A stretch of 64,000 bases of DNA from Thermoprotei archaeon (GCA_003649205.1 QMRC01000003.1:207048-271047); one strand, 5' to 3'. Numbered from the stretch's first letter, positions 52,764 to 61,517 are shown. The notes: generated from the sequence alone by a model not told the origin. Made by a program: numbers and translations.

Positions 52764-53828
52764 TCACCTCCTTCTCGGAGAAAGTAGGAGACTTGAAATC
52801 AAAGTTCTCAACACCTTAACCTCCATCTCCTTAAGCATCATTACAGATACAACATCAGAAATCGTGAACTGTGGTCTCTTAGCTACATACTCAACAATAC
52901 CCAGGAAGTATTCCTCAACACAACGTTCAAAATCAGTAACCTCACGGACTCTAGCCCTAGACAACTCGCTGTACACCGTTTCACGAAGTACTCTAGCAAA
53001 ATCACTAACAGCAATACTAATGAGCTTACTAACCTCACGATCACTAAGCAAGTAACCAGACCTAGGGATAGCTCTCGATAGTATGTGCTCCTCAACACCC
53101 ATAACCTTGCACCTAAGTACATTCAACATGAGCTTCAGATCATACTCAACACCAGAGAGAAACTCAAGTACTGGATCGCCGCAATCCCTCAAATCACAGA
53201 CATACTGCCAATAAAGTCTAGACTCAATAGGTAGTATGTAGCTAATATCCTTAACCTCTGGGGCCAACTCCTCAATTAGATCACCATACCTACCTAAGCC
53301 ACATTCACGAAGTAACTCAACTAAATCATTAACACTAGCTACTTCACACAACTTAGCTAGCAACCCCCTACTCTCAATAACACCAAGAGGAACAAGATCT
53401 TCAACTCTAATCCTAGCACCAGTAACTAGTGAGGTTAAGGAGATGACTATGTTATGTAGGTCATACCTCCTAAGGTAGGTATAGATCCTAGATCTCCACT
53501 TCTTAGGAATACGACTCATAAGGTAGTGTATTGTGGAAACTAGGTGGGACCACAAAGCCTTAGAGATCTCACCAAAGTTAGATCTCTCTATATGGCTGAG
53601 AACCACCTTACCGATTTCAGTACCCTTAATAACGGGTATCAACTCTTCAACACTACTCAACCTACCAATCAACCTATGTAGCGCCTTAACATCACACAAC
53701 TTACTGAGTACACATTGAGAAGCTGCTGTTGCTGGTACAATATCGGACCTACCTAACCTACATCGATACATTAGTGTATTGACTATAGCATACACAGAAC
53801 TTGGTTTACCGTAGCACTGAAACACCAT
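52764..53828 (-). CDS. atpC: A-type ATP synthase subunit C (d-like)
   Basis: 354 aa, helical, with the three-lobed C/d family pattern: YAIVNTLMYRCRLGRSDIV near the N-terminus and EYDLKLMLNVLRCKVMGV near 225-242. It connects the central shaft to the membrane ring. It lies between E and F in the standard order. Confidence 0.9.
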   Translation of the reverse strand: MVFQCYGKPSSVYAIVNTLMYRCRLGRSDIVPATAASQCVLSKLCDVKALHRLIGRLSSVEELIPVIKGTEIGKVVLSHIERSNFGEISKALWSHLVSTIHYLMSRIPKKWRSRIYTYLRRYDLHNIVISLTSLVTGARIRVEDLVPLGVIESRGLLAKLCEVASVNDLVELLRECGLGRYGDLIEELAPEVKDISYILPIESRLYWQYVCDLRDCGDPVLEFLSGVEYDLKLMLNVLRCKVMGVEEHILSRAIPRSGYLLSDREVSKLISIAVSDFARVLRETVYSELSRARVREVTDFERCVEEYFLGIVEYVAKRPQFTISDVVSVMMLKEMEVKVLRTLISSLLLSPRRR

Positions 53829-53833
53829 GGGCT

Positions 53834-54442
53834 TTATCCCTGAAAGAGCAACTTAGCTATATGAGGAAGCAATTTACTTCTAACCTGCTTCAACCTAGCA
53901 TCATAAGTATTAACTATCTTGACCTTACCATCTAGAGTCTCAACAACTACACCACCATCAATATCATCTCTAGGTATGACCTCAGCAATGAACTTACCAA
54001 CCTCTAAATTACTTCTCAACCGCTCTACAACCTCTAGATCCCTTTTACTAACGTAAATTCTAACACCTGTACCCTCACCAACCTCCTTAATGGATTCAAG
54101 TATTAGGTTCCTCAGTGAGTTCTCAACATTAAAACCTCTCCTCTCTCGAAGACAACTTTCAACCTCTCTCATCAACTCATCGAGTATCTTCACCTTCTCA
54201 CTAGTAATCTTCAAGTACGATTCTCTCCTAGCTTCAGCAATCTTCCTACTAGCTTCAGCTCTGTACTCCTTAATCACCCTCTCTTTCTCCTCCTTAATCC
54301 TTTCACTACGCCTACGTTCGGCCTCCTCAATAATCTTCTTAGCTTCCTCCTCAGCTCTCTCAATAATCTTCTTAGCTTCCTTCTTAGCTTTCTCCAGTAC
54401 AGCTGATATTACCTTATCAATACCTGTACTCACGAAGTTCAC
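53834..54442 (-). CDS. atpE: A-type ATP synthase subunit E
   Basis: 202 aa. The N-terminal 90 residues form a long charged helix (AKKEAKKIIERAEEEAKKII), then a globular C-terminal domain. E and H/G form the peripheral stalk. Its ATG immediately follows the subunit K stop (54443/54442). Confidence 0.92.
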   Translation of the reverse strand: MNFVSTGIDKVISAVLEKAKKEAKKIIERAEEEAKKIIEEAERRRSERIKEEKERVIKEYRAEASRKIAEARRESYLKITSEKVKILDELMREVESCLRERRGFNVENSLRNLILESIKEVGEGTGVRIYVSKRDLEVVERLRSNLEVGKFIAEVIPRDDIDGGVVVETLDGKVKIVNTYDARLKQVRSKLLPHIAKLLFQG

Positions 54443-54910
54443 CTACCACCCAATCAATGTGAATCCGAGCAGCGTGAATACCATAGCAAGTATTGCGAAT
54501 AGCTCAATGTACACGATCAGCATGAGGTACTCAGGTGGCATGGTACCAGCTCTAGGTAGAGATGATATTGCATTAGCAGCTGCCTTACCTTGGTATATAG
54601 CTGAGATCAGTTCAACGATACCACACCCTGCACCTAATGCAGCTACCATAGATGCAGTACCCAGTGTTATCGTAGCTGCCTTAACCTTACTGAGTATGGT
54701 GAAGTATATTATGAAGCTATAGAAGCACTGTGTCATAGGTAGTGAAGTTAGCACTATAACGTTTCTTGCTTGTCTCCTATCTTCTGTAATCACTGCTAAT
54801 CCAGCGAATACAGCAATAGCGACGCCAATAGCTGAACCTATTGAACCCATAGCTAGTACAGAACTAGCTGTGAGAGCGGTTAATAGGAGTGCTAATGTGG
54901 TGGCTTCCAT
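54443..54910 (-). CDS. atpK: A-type ATP synthase subunit K (c ring, duplicated hairpin)
   Basis: 155 aa with four transmembrane segments in two hairpins. The ion-binding Glu is kept in the second half (E136 in IVYIELFAIL), while the first half has Gln61 (PMTQCFYSFI) at the matching place, as in other duplicated archaeal K subunits. Therefore one ion is carried per duplicated subunit. Coupling-ion type cannot be read safely. Confidence 0.93.
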   Translation of the reverse strand: MEATTLALLLTALTASSVLAMGSIGSAIGVAIAVFAGLAVITEDRRQARNVIVLTSLPMTQCFYSFIIYFTILSKVKAATITLGTASMVAALGAGCGIVELISAIYQGKAAANAISSLPRAGTMPPEYLMLIVYIELFAILAMVFTLLGFTLIGW

Positions 54911-54928
54911 AGAGGTCCCAAGTAGGTT

Positions 54929-56905
54929 TCACTGACTAGGTTTTAAGTGTATTCTTTTGACTGTTGTGATCTTCAGTGGCGTGTATTCTATTCCTCCACC
55001 TTCGTAGAACTTGGTCAAGAATTCGACGAAGCACAGTCTAAGTGAGTGGGCAAAGCAACCTATAGCGCTGAGTGCTAGGAATAGTATGTGAACAGGTATT
55101 AGTAGTGCAGTAGCTACAATTATACCAAGACCAAGACCTACGACAGGTACTGATGCCGCTATGGCATTGGCTAGTAAGCTACCTATTATGTTCATGCTCC
55201 TAGCTAGATAGTACGTTGAAAGTGCTAATCCAGCAATTCTACAGTATGAAAGTACATCACCTAGTAGACCTGTTAGGTCGAATACCCACGATATGACACC
55301 CATACCCTTGTTCGTGATTATGTGACTTAGTATGAGTAGTCCGAGAGCGAGGTATATACCGGTTACTAGGTTAGATGGTTCGACGGGTAGTGGGAGATTG
55401 ATCTTCAGAAGTTTAGTGATGACGTATGGTATGCCGAATAGCTGAAGGAGAAATAGTGCCATCTTGTTTATTGCTAATCCCCAATTCTTCATAATCATAG
55501 CTCTTCTCATGGCTAGTGCATGAGCTAGATCGACGTGAAGTAAACCGATAAGTAGTGAGAGCGCTATTAAGAATCCTGGGTCTGTCATCTGCTTCACTAT
55601 GGCTAAGTTCACCTCATGACCAATTATGACACTCGGATCTCCTAAGTACGTACCTGAGAGCACGCCAAATACCATAGCTGATATCGCTGCTATCATCAAC
55701 ATCCTCTTAAAGAGCTTAAACCCTTCACTCTCTGGATTTTCAACCAGTTTATCGAGTACGAAGAGTGCTGCAATAAGTAACCCAGCACCATAAACGACGT
55801 CACATAGCATCAGTCCGTAGAATACCGTGAATGAGTATGCTAGTACAGGTGTAGGATCCCAATCTCCATACCTCGGTACGCCGTAGAGCTTAGTTAAGAG
55901 TTCAAAGGGCTTTACTGCTCTAGGATTTCTCATCTTTGTTGGTGCATCCTTAGCAACTTCATAACTTATGTAGTAGGGAATCTTCGATTCTTCGAGAAAT
56001 CTTGTGAAGTTACTGAACTCCGATACTGGTACCCAACCCCTAACGTAGTTTAGGTACTGTGTTGTAGCTAGCTGAAGAATAGCTCTCAATCTCTCAATCT
56101 TAATCAACAGTAGTTCTCTGACCTTAACTAGGTCCTCAATATTATTCTCGACGACTGACGATATTTCATTTCTGAGCTTGATTTCAAGTTCTTGAAGTTC
56201 CTTAATCCTTGTACTTAACACATTGAAGTACTCAGAAATGCTGAGTTCAAGTTTCGGTAACTTAACAAGCTTACCACCTAACTCCTCAATTAACTTCAGC
56301 AACTTATCGTAATCCTCCCTACTACCTGCAATCACAGCAAATACTTTCTCACCATAGGACCCAACATGTACGATAACACTTTCACGAAGGTACTTAGCTA
56401 GTGAAGTAGTGAATCCCTCAAAAGCTGACTTAGGTACACACACTACAACGCAGTACACATACTTGGTAACGATATCTAGATCACGTAACTTAGCATTTAA
56501 CTCACGAAGAGCGTAAACAACCTCATACGTACTACGTAACTCATCCAACTCTCTAGCTAAATTCCTCAGTCTGGAGTCAATTTCCTCAATTTCAGAAACT
56601 ACCTTCTCAATCTTAGGTAGAAGTCTCTTAAGCTCCTCATCAATACTGTACACGAAACGAATCTCAATTACTTTCTCCTCACGAAAAAGAGCAATTACAG
56701 AATTCAATTTCTCTAAGAGCTTACTAAACCTAGTTATCTCATTCTCAATCTCCTTACGAGCCTCAGCAGGTACCTCCTCCTTTACCTCAGCTAGATGGAG
56801 AACACCACTTCTATGCACGTACTCCATCAGTACATCACGGAAGTCTCTAGGGACAACTAACGTGATCCAGTACATGTCCTCTGGTCGAGAGATGAGAATA
56901 GGCAT
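54929..56905 (-). CDS. atpI: A-type ATP synthase subunit I (a)
   Basis: 658 aa. The N-terminal ~340 residues are soluble with coiled coils; the C-terminal half has about eight transmembrane helices and the conserved segments FGLMLCDVVYGAGL-like residues near 360-380 and LSYCRIAGLALSTYYLAR (Arg, ion path) near 550-567. It is the stator membrane subunit. Its ATG overlaps the H subunit stop. Confidence 0.95.
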   Translation of the reverse strand: MPILISRPEDMYWITLVVPRDFRDVLMEYVHRSGVLHLAEVKEEVPAEARKEIENEITRFSKLLEKLNSVIALFREEKVIEIRFVYSIDEELKRLLPKIEKVVSEIEEIDSRLRNLARELDELRSTYEVVYALRELNAKLRDLDIVTKYVYCVVVCVPKSAFEGFTTSLAKYLRESVIVHVGSYGEKVFAVIAGSREDYDKLLKLIEELGGKLVKLPKLELSISEYFNVLSTRIKELQELEIKLRNEISSVVENNIEDLVKVRELLLIKIERLRAILQLATTQYLNYVRGWVPVSEFSNFTRFLEESKIPYYISYEVAKDAPTKMRNPRAVKPFELLTKLYGVPRYGDWDPTPVLAYSFTVFYGLMLCDVVYGAGLLIAALFVLDKLVENPESEGFKLFKRMLMIAAISAMVFGVLSGTYLGDPSVIIGHEVNLAIVKQMTDPGFLIALSLLIGLLHVDLAHALAMRRAMIMKNWGLAINKMALFLLQLFGIPYVITKLLKINLPLPVEPSNLVTGIYLALGLLILSHIITNKGMGVISWVFDLTGLLGDVLSYCRIAGLALSTYYLARSMNIIGSLLANAIAASVPVVGLGLGIIVATALLIPVHILFLALSAIGCFAHSLRLCFVEFLTKFYEGGGIEYTPLKITTVKRIHLKPSQ

Positions 56906-57210
56906 TACACATCACCACTCACAATCTTGAGAACATACACCTTCACAGATTCCCAATTCCTCTTAGCTTGCTCCCTAATCTTCTCAATGGTTCTCTCAGT
57001 TTCCTCACGAATCTTCTCAATCTCTCTACATGTCTCCTCATCAATTTTCCTAATCTCATCCTCAATACCAGAGATCTCGATAGGTCTGCTCAGTAACTCG
57101 CTAGCTCTCTTTCTAGCCTCCTCAATTATCCCATTGGCTCTCTTTCTAGCCTCCTCAATAACTCTCCTAGCCTCCTCTTCAGCTCTCTTCAGCTCATCTA
57201 CAAACGACAT
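56905..57210 (-). CDS. atpH: A-type ATP synthase subunit H (G-like stalk)
   Basis: 101 aa from the ATG at 57210 (a frame start at 57231 is less likely). Almost entirely helical with heptad character (DELKRAEEEARRVIEEARKRA), as in peripheral-stalk H/G subunits. It is the first gene of the operon, directly opposite the hydrogenase maturation gene. Confidence 0.85.
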   Translation of the reverse strand: MSFVDELKRAEEEARRVIEEARKRANGIIEEARKRASELLSRPIEISGIEDEIRKIDEETCREIEKIREETERTIEKIREQAKRNWESVKVYVLKIVSGDV

Positions 57211-57240
57211 GTAGGTACCCAGTGGTCGCATATAGCTTTC

Positions 57241-57250
57241 AATATTTAAC
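57241..57250. promoter_or_regulatory. Shared near-palindromic TATA-like element between ATP synthase and hydrogenase operons
   Basis: AATATTTAAC on plus reads GTTAAATATT on minus. A start about 25 nt to each side would fall near 57220 (ATP synthase) and 57270 (hydrogenase), matching both ATG positions with short or no leaders. Confidence 0.5.
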
Positions 57251-57269
57251 CTTTCTCGTGAAGAAACTA

Positions 57270-57812
57270 ATGAGGTTACTTGACTTGACAGGAGTAATGG
57301 TATTTAGGTTAAGTGACGTAGAGAAGCTCGAAGGGTATCTACGTAGCTTGATTAGGGGCAAGAAGTACATAGTCATGTGTGTAGGTAATGTACTGAGGAG
57401 AGATGATGGAGTAGGGTCGTACGTAGGTAGTAAGCTACTTGACTACGGTCTTCAGGATGTGGTAATTAACTGTGAGATGTGTCCTGAAAACTACATCGGC
57501 AAACTCCTCAGCATCGACGTCGATTTAGTACTTGTGATTGATGCTCTCCTTGATGAGAGGTACAGTGTCGGTACTGTCATAGTGACGAAATTACCGACTG
57601 CAGTAGAGGACCTTATCCCTGTAACAACACATACAATACCCCTCAACTACCTTGTTAACGTAGTGAAGATGTTTAAATCAGATACAGAGTTTTACTTACT
57701 CGGTATTGTTGTTCGAGATCTTGAATTTGGAGAGGGTCTCTCTCCTGAAGTTCATCAAGTAGCTGAAAAACTCATCAAGGTCTTGAAAAAGGTACTGAGT
57801 GAACATGGTTAA
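57270..57812 (+). CDS. [NiFe] hydrogenase maturation protease
   Basis: 180 aa from the ATG at 57270; an ATG at 57297 with AGGAG ahead is an alternative. VGNVLRRDDGVGSYVG is the HycI/HyaD signature, with an Asp in VIDALL and a His in THTIPLNYL completing the nickel-sensing site. It trims the C-terminal extension of the hydrogenase large subunit after Ni insertion. It heads the hydrogenase cluster. Confidence 0.88.
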   Translation: MRLLDLTGVMVFRLSDVEKLEGYLRSLIRGKKYIVMCVGNVLRRDDGVGSYVGSKLLDYGLQDVVINCEMCPENYIGKLLSIDVDLVLVIDALLDERYSVGTVIVTKLPTAVEDLIPVTTHTIPLNYLVNVVKMFKSDTEFYLLGIVVRDLEFGEGLSPEVHQVAEKLIKVLKKVLSEHG

Positions 57813-57813
57813 C

Positions 57814-57822
57814 ATTTATTAG
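57814..57822 (+). promoter_or_regulatory. TATA-like box before the hydrogenase small subunit
   Basis: A TTTATTAGG motif lies about 36-40 nt before the ATG at 57856, so the structural genes may also be transcribed from their own promoter. Confidence 0.35.
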
Positions 57823-57855
57823 GACATTGTCTAGTGTATGTAGCAGTGAAGTGAC

Positions 57856-58314
57856 ATGGCGCTACTCAGTAGGCTACGTACATGGGCACTCACTAGATCA
57901 CCATGGATACTCCACTTCAATACCGGTGCATGCAATGCCTGTGACATCGAGGTTCTAGCAGCTCTCACACCTAGATTCGATGTCGAGAGATTTGGCATAC
58001 TACTCAAGGGATCACCGAGACATGCAGACATCCTAGTAGTCACTGGACCAGTCACAAGACAGTGCGCACCTAGATTGAGGAGAATATACGAGCAGATGCC
58101 TGAACCGAAGTTTGTAATTGCTGTAGGTACATGTGCCTGTAGTGGAGGTGCCTTTCAAGGTTGCTATGGTGTGTTAGGTGGTGTAGATAAGGTGATACCA
58201 GTCGACATGTACATTCCTGGGTGCCCACCTAGACCTGATGCTATTGTTGAAGGTATAGCTAAATTACTTGAGAAGTTGAGGAGAGGTGGTTCATCTGGTA
58301 GAGGTAGAGAGTGA
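57856..58314 (+). CDS. Group 4 [NiFe] hydrogenase small subunit (NuoB/MbhJ-like)
   Basis: 152 aa. The proximal cluster ligands are GACNACDIE (C26, C29), GTCACSG and PGCPPRP. The first pair is spaced CxxC as in hydrogenases, not CC as in complex I NuoB. It passes electrons between the NiFe site and the ferredoxin-like subunit. It overlaps the next gene by 29 nt. Confidence 0.92.
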   Translation: MALLSRLRTWALTRSPWILHFNTGACNACDIEVLAALTPRFDVERFGILLKGSPRHADILVVTGPVTRQCAPRLRRIYEQMPEPKFVIAVGTCACSGGAFQGCYGVLGGVDKVIPVDMYIPGCPPRPDAIVEGIAKLLEKLRRGGSSGRGRE

Positions 58315-58756
58315 GGTTGCTGAGTACCTACGTACTAAGCTAGGTGATAAATTATTTGGGGTAGCAACACCAAAGAAGTTGAGAGTCGTTGTGAGAGTTA
58401 GCTCAGATGCTGTTAAATCATGTATTAGAGCTATTCAGGAGAAGTTCGGTGATGTCCACTTAACTACGATAACAGGGTGTGACCTAGGTGAGGAACTTGA
58501 GCTTACGTACCACCTACATCTGTACGCTAATAACGTACACATCATGGTCAAGACTAAGGTACCTAAGAGTGAGCCGAAAATCGATACGATAACTGATGTC
58601 ATACCTGGTGCAGTACTGTACGAGAGGGAAGTCTATGAGATGCTTGGTATACAGTTCATAGGTCATCCAAAGCTTGAGAGGTTGTTCCTACCAGATGATT
58701 GGCCTGAAGGAATTTACCCACTTAGGAAGGACTGGAGACCGGAGGGTCTAAAGTAG
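58286..58756 (+). CDS. NuoC/MbhK-like hydrogenase subunit (30-kDa family)
   Basis: 156 aa. The C-terminal signature YEREVYEMLGIQFIGHPKLERLFLPDDWPEG (in parts) is that of the complex I 30-kDa/NuoC family. It binds the large subunit. It begins inside the small subunit gene and stops one base before the large subunit ATG. Confidence 0.9.
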   Translation: MVHLVEVESEVAEYLRTKLGDKLFGVATPKKLRVVVRVSSDAVKSCIRAIQEKFGDVHLTTITGCDLGEELELTYHLHLYANNVHIMVKTKVPKSEPKIDTITDVIPGAVLYEREVYEMLGIQFIGHPKLERLFLPDDWPEGIYPLRKDWRPEGLK

Positions 58757-59932
58757 ATGTCGACAATAGACCTGATACTAGGTCCCCAACACCCAGCATT
58801 TAAGGAACCAGAGAGGTTCCTCTTCAAAACTGAGGGCGAGATCGTAGTTGATGTTGAGCCAAGACTAGGCTACGTCCATAGAGGTATTGAGAAGGCATTC
58901 GAGATGAGGAACTACATTCAGGGACTCTACCTAGCTGAGAGAATATGTGGGATATGTAATGTAGCTCATACACTATGTTACGCACAGGCAGCTGAGGAAG
59001 TCTACGGTGTTGAGGTACCACCAAGAGCTAGGTACCTTAGAGCTGTAATTCACGAACTCAATAGAATTCACAGTCACCTACTGATAATTGGTGTAGCTGC
59101 TGAGTTAATTGGCTTTGACACTCTCTTCATGTTGATCTGGAGGGACCGTGAAATAGTGATGGATCTCGTAGAGATGATGACTGGTAATAGAGTCATATCA
59201 GCATACATAACGATAGGTGGTGTTAGGAGAGACGTATCACCTGAATTCATTGAGAAAGCTAAGAAGATGCTCACTAAGCTAGAGGAGAGAGTTAAGTACT
59301 ACAGGAAGGTATGGATTGAAGACCCAATCATTAGAGCTAGATGTGTTGAAGTTGGTAAATTGAGTAAGGCGGATGCTATTAAGTTGTGTGCAGTAGGTCC
59401 AACAGCTAGAGGCTCAGGTGTTAACTATGACGTTAGGAGACATAGACCATATGCAGCATACGACGAGATACCATTCAATGTAGTCCTACGTGAAGAAGGT
59501 GATGTATGGGCTAGAGTTCTCTGTAGAATAGATGAAACTCTCGAAGCAATAAATATCGTGAAGTACGCACTAGACCACCTACCAAGTGGCGACATAAGGG
59601 TTAAGGTACCTATTAGACCACCACCAGGTGAGGGAGTAGCATTCGTAGAGGCACCTAGAGGAGAACTACTTCACCACGTATACAGCGATGGTACTGACAA
59701 ACCATATAGGTGGAGAGTGAGAACACCAACCTACGCCAACATACCAGCGGTCTGCCACATGTTCAAAGGCTGCTACATAGCTGATATACCAGCAATACTA
59801 GTCTCAATAGACCCCTGCTTCTCCTGCACAGATAGAGTAACAATCCTCGACATAAGGACTAATGAGAGGAAAATCTTAACCTGGACACAACTCAAGAAGA
59901 TGTTTAGAGAGTTCAGGAGGCCAAAGGCATGA
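58757..59932 (+). CDS. Group 4 [NiFe] hydrogenase large (catalytic) subunit (NuoD/MbhL-like)
   Basis: 391 aa. Both nickel-ligand pairs are intact: RICGIC (C64, C67) and DPCFSC (C354, C357). This separates it from complex I NuoD, where they are lost. About 31 residues follow DPCFSCTDR, the usual point of removal by the maturation protease encoded upstream. It reduces protons or oxidises H2. It overlaps the ferredoxin gene by 4 nt (ATGA). Confidence 0.94.
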   Translation: MSTIDLILGPQHPAFKEPERFLFKTEGEIVVDVEPRLGYVHRGIEKAFEMRNYIQGLYLAERICGICNVAHTLCYAQAAEEVYGVEVPPRARYLRAVIHELNRIHSHLLIIGVAAELIGFDTLFMLIWRDREIVMDLVEMMTGNRVISAYITIGGVRRDVSPEFIEKAKKMLTKLEERVKYYRKVWIEDPIIRARCVEVGKLSKADAIKLCAVGPTARGSGVNYDVRRHRPYAAYDEIPFNVVLREEGDVWARVLCRIDETLEAINIVKYALDHLPSGDIRVKVPIRPPPGEGVAFVEAPRGELLHHVYSDGTDKPYRWRVRTPTYANIPAVCHMFKGCYIADIPAILVSIDPCFSCTDRVTILDIRTNERKILTWTQLKKMFREFRRPKA

Positions 59933-60273
59933 GACTACCTGCAATAATTAAGGAAACATTTTCTAACCTCTTTAGAAAACCAGCAACAGTGAAGGTACCT
60001 ATTGAGGAGAAGCTACCACCAGCACCAGGGTACAGAGGAGTACCCAGAGTAGACTACAGTAAGTGCACTGGATGTGGTCTCTGTGCTAGGTATTGCCCAT
60101 CATTTGCCATAGAGCTAATTACCAAAGATAAGAGGAGGTACCCAGTATTCCACATATACCGCTGCATATTCTGTCACCAATGTGTAGAGGTCTGTCCAGT
60201 AAAAGCCATTAAGCCAACAGAAGAGTACGAGCTATCTACTGATAGACCAAGTGATCTCATTATCAAACCTTGA
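59929..60273 (+). CDS. Hydrogenase ferredoxin subunit (NuoI/MbhN-like)
   Basis: 114 aa. Two [4Fe-4S] sites: C46, C49, C52, C56 (CTGCGLCARYC) and C79, C82, C85, C89 (CIFCHQCVEVC). It takes electrons from ferredoxin and passes them to the small subunit. It follows the large subunit directly; in Mbh and Ech clusters a NuoH-like membrane subunit normally lies nearby, and none is seen here. Confidence 0.92.
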   Translation: MRLPAIIKETFSNLFRKPATVKVPIEEKLPPAPGYRGVPRVDYSKCTGCGLCARYCPSFAIELITKDKRRYPVFHIYRCIFCHQCVEVCPVKAIKPTEEYELSTDRPSDLIIKP

Positions 60274-60278
60274 GAGTA

Positions 60279-60288
60279 GATTTAAAGC
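60279..60288 (+). promoter_or_regulatory. TATA-like box before the H/ACA-like RNA
   Basis: Plus-strand GATTTAAAGC is centred about 25 nt before 60309, the predicted start of the GC-rich structured RNA. Confidence 0.45.
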
Positions 60289-60308
60289 CTTAGGTACCTT
60301 ACTATACC

Positions 60309-60375
60309 TAGCCTCCTCGGCAGGGTGACGGGGCGTTAGTCCACGCCCGGGATGAGCCCTGCAGCGCAGGTGATA
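60309..60375 (+). ncRNA. H/ACA guide RNA candidate (GC-rich hairpin with K-turn)
   Basis: GCAGGG (60320-60325) pairs with CCCTGC (60357-60362), and inside it GGGCGT pairs with ACGCCC. Between the two helices, TGA on one side and ATGA on the other form a K-turn, as bound by L7Ae. A lower helix TAGCCT/AGGTGA leaves an internal pocket, and ACA follows at about 60375-60377. This is the layout of an archaeal H/ACA pseudouridylation guide. It overlaps the 5' region of the next gene, so a structured leader is the alternative. Confidence 0.45.
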
Positions 60376-60378
60376 CAC

Positions 60379-60702
60379 ATGTGTTCTCAAAAGGTTAAGA
60401 GCATCAGGATGGAGTTCGTATCTAAGCTACCTCTAGAGGATAAGGAGAAGAAGGTACTTGTATACCTCCTCAAGAAGTCGCTAAAGGCAACACTACATAT
60501 AGAGGAGAAGGTAGCTCTAGGATACCTCTTTAAGGAGCTTGTGGATAAGGGAATTTCACTGCAGGAACTGTCGACAAACCTTGGAATTCCGGTACCTGAA
60601 ATTGAGAGGTTGATTAGAACGTACGAGAGAAAGCAGGATCTACATGAGAAGGCAAAGGAGAGGATTGACAAGCTCTATACGTTCTACTGTTCAGGAACCT
60701 AA
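60379..60702 (+). CDS. Hypothetical protein, 107 aa, HTH-like
   Basis: From the ATG at 60379, which has GGTGA five bases upstream; an earlier ATG at 60352 lies inside the hairpin and is less likely. The region KGISLQELSTNLGIPVPEIERLIRTYER looks like a helix-turn-helix; the rest is a charged helical bundle. Unknown function. Convergent with the 251-aa gene, overlapping by 4 nt. Confidence 0.6.
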   Translation: MCSQKVKSIRMEFVSKLPLEDKEKKVLVYLLKKSLKATLHIEEKVALGYLFKELVDKGISLQELSTNLGIPVPEIERLIRTYERKQDLHEKAKERIDKLYTFYCSGT

Positions 60703-61454
60703 ACCTTCTCCCTAAGTAGTTTCTCAACATCACTTCTCTGAACCTTATGTGAACCGAAGAGAACCCACTTAAGATCCTCATCACAGCACCTAAGAACGCA
60801 TCTAATGAGTACACTTAGCACCTTCACCAGTACACCTCTTGAAGCTCTACCCAAGACTCCAGATGCGAGAACGGGAACACCATCAGGACCTAGGAGAAGA
60901 GCTGTAGCGAAGCAACCTCTAATACCGTAATTCCTCAGAACCTGAGGTAGCTGAGCAAAGTCCACAATCCAACCAGCAAAGCAGTATGGAGTACCCTGAG
61001 CAACAGCTTCATCACTTAAGATCTTCGTAAAGACCTCAAGAGCTTCAGCAAGCTCCTTAATAGCACTAAGTGACTTACCCCTCCTCCAATTAACGTCAAG
61101 AGATAGGAACTTAATGGCTCTCTCACATAGATCAGCACCACTAACAGCAGCAGGAATACCCTTATCCAACTTCCTCAAGTCACGAGGCTCAGCAAACTCA
61201 AGAAATTTACGAACACTGTAGTGAAAGAACCTACAGAAACAGCAAAACCACCTACTCCAAACAACACACTGAACAGGATACAGCTCATAACTAGGGACAT
61301 CTCTCCTCAACTCAATTAGGTACAGGCTACCACTAGGTCTAATGCGCCAAACATCACCAAAGTACTCACACAGAGTATTGAGCACAATCTCCATATAAAC
61401 CACAACACTAAGTCTGTTACGTAAGGTACATAAGTACCTACCCGCAACACTCAC
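60699..61454 (-). CDS. Hypothetical protein, 251 aa
   Basis: Cys-rich in places (WFCCFCRFF near 69-77, and IRCVLRCCDE near 223), but not a standard cluster. Mixed alpha/beta with GIRGCFATALLLGPDGVPVLASGVLG near 180-205. The start may be the later Met at residue 21. I recognise no family. Confidence 0.5.
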   Translation of the reverse strand: MSVAGRYLCTLRNRLSVVVYMEIVLNTLCEYFGDVWRIRPSGSLYLIELRRDVPSYELYPVQCVVWSRWFCCFCRFFHYSVRKFLEFAEPRDLRKLDKGIPAAVSGADLCERAIKFLSLDVNWRRGKSLSAIKELAEALEVFTKILSDEAVAQGTPYCFAGWIVDFAQLPQVLRNYGIRGCFATALLLGPDGVPVLASGVLGRASRGVLVKVLSVLIRCVLRCCDEDLKWVLFGSHKVQRSDVEKLLREKV

Positions 61455-61517
61455 TTAGACCCACAGAGACCCTGTTAAGACAGGAAGCGATGAAGTGGGT
61501 CAACCGCGGGGATCACA
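61436..61517 (+). other. Possible structured RNA or leader hairpin before PaREP1
   Basis: GACCCAC (61459-61465) pairs with GTGGGTC (61495-61501), with an inner CCTGT/ACAGG hairpin between them, and CCCGC (61441-61445) pairs with GCGGG (61506-61510). An ACA follows near 61515. Layout resembles an H/ACA unit, but the 5' pocket arm is long and no clear K-turn stands out. Confidence 0.28.

Noticed and set aside
60352-60378. ATG at 60352 as start of the HTH-like gene
   Set aside because: It lies inside the GC-rich hairpin without a ribosome-binding motif, whereas the ATG at 60379 has GGTGA at good spacing.
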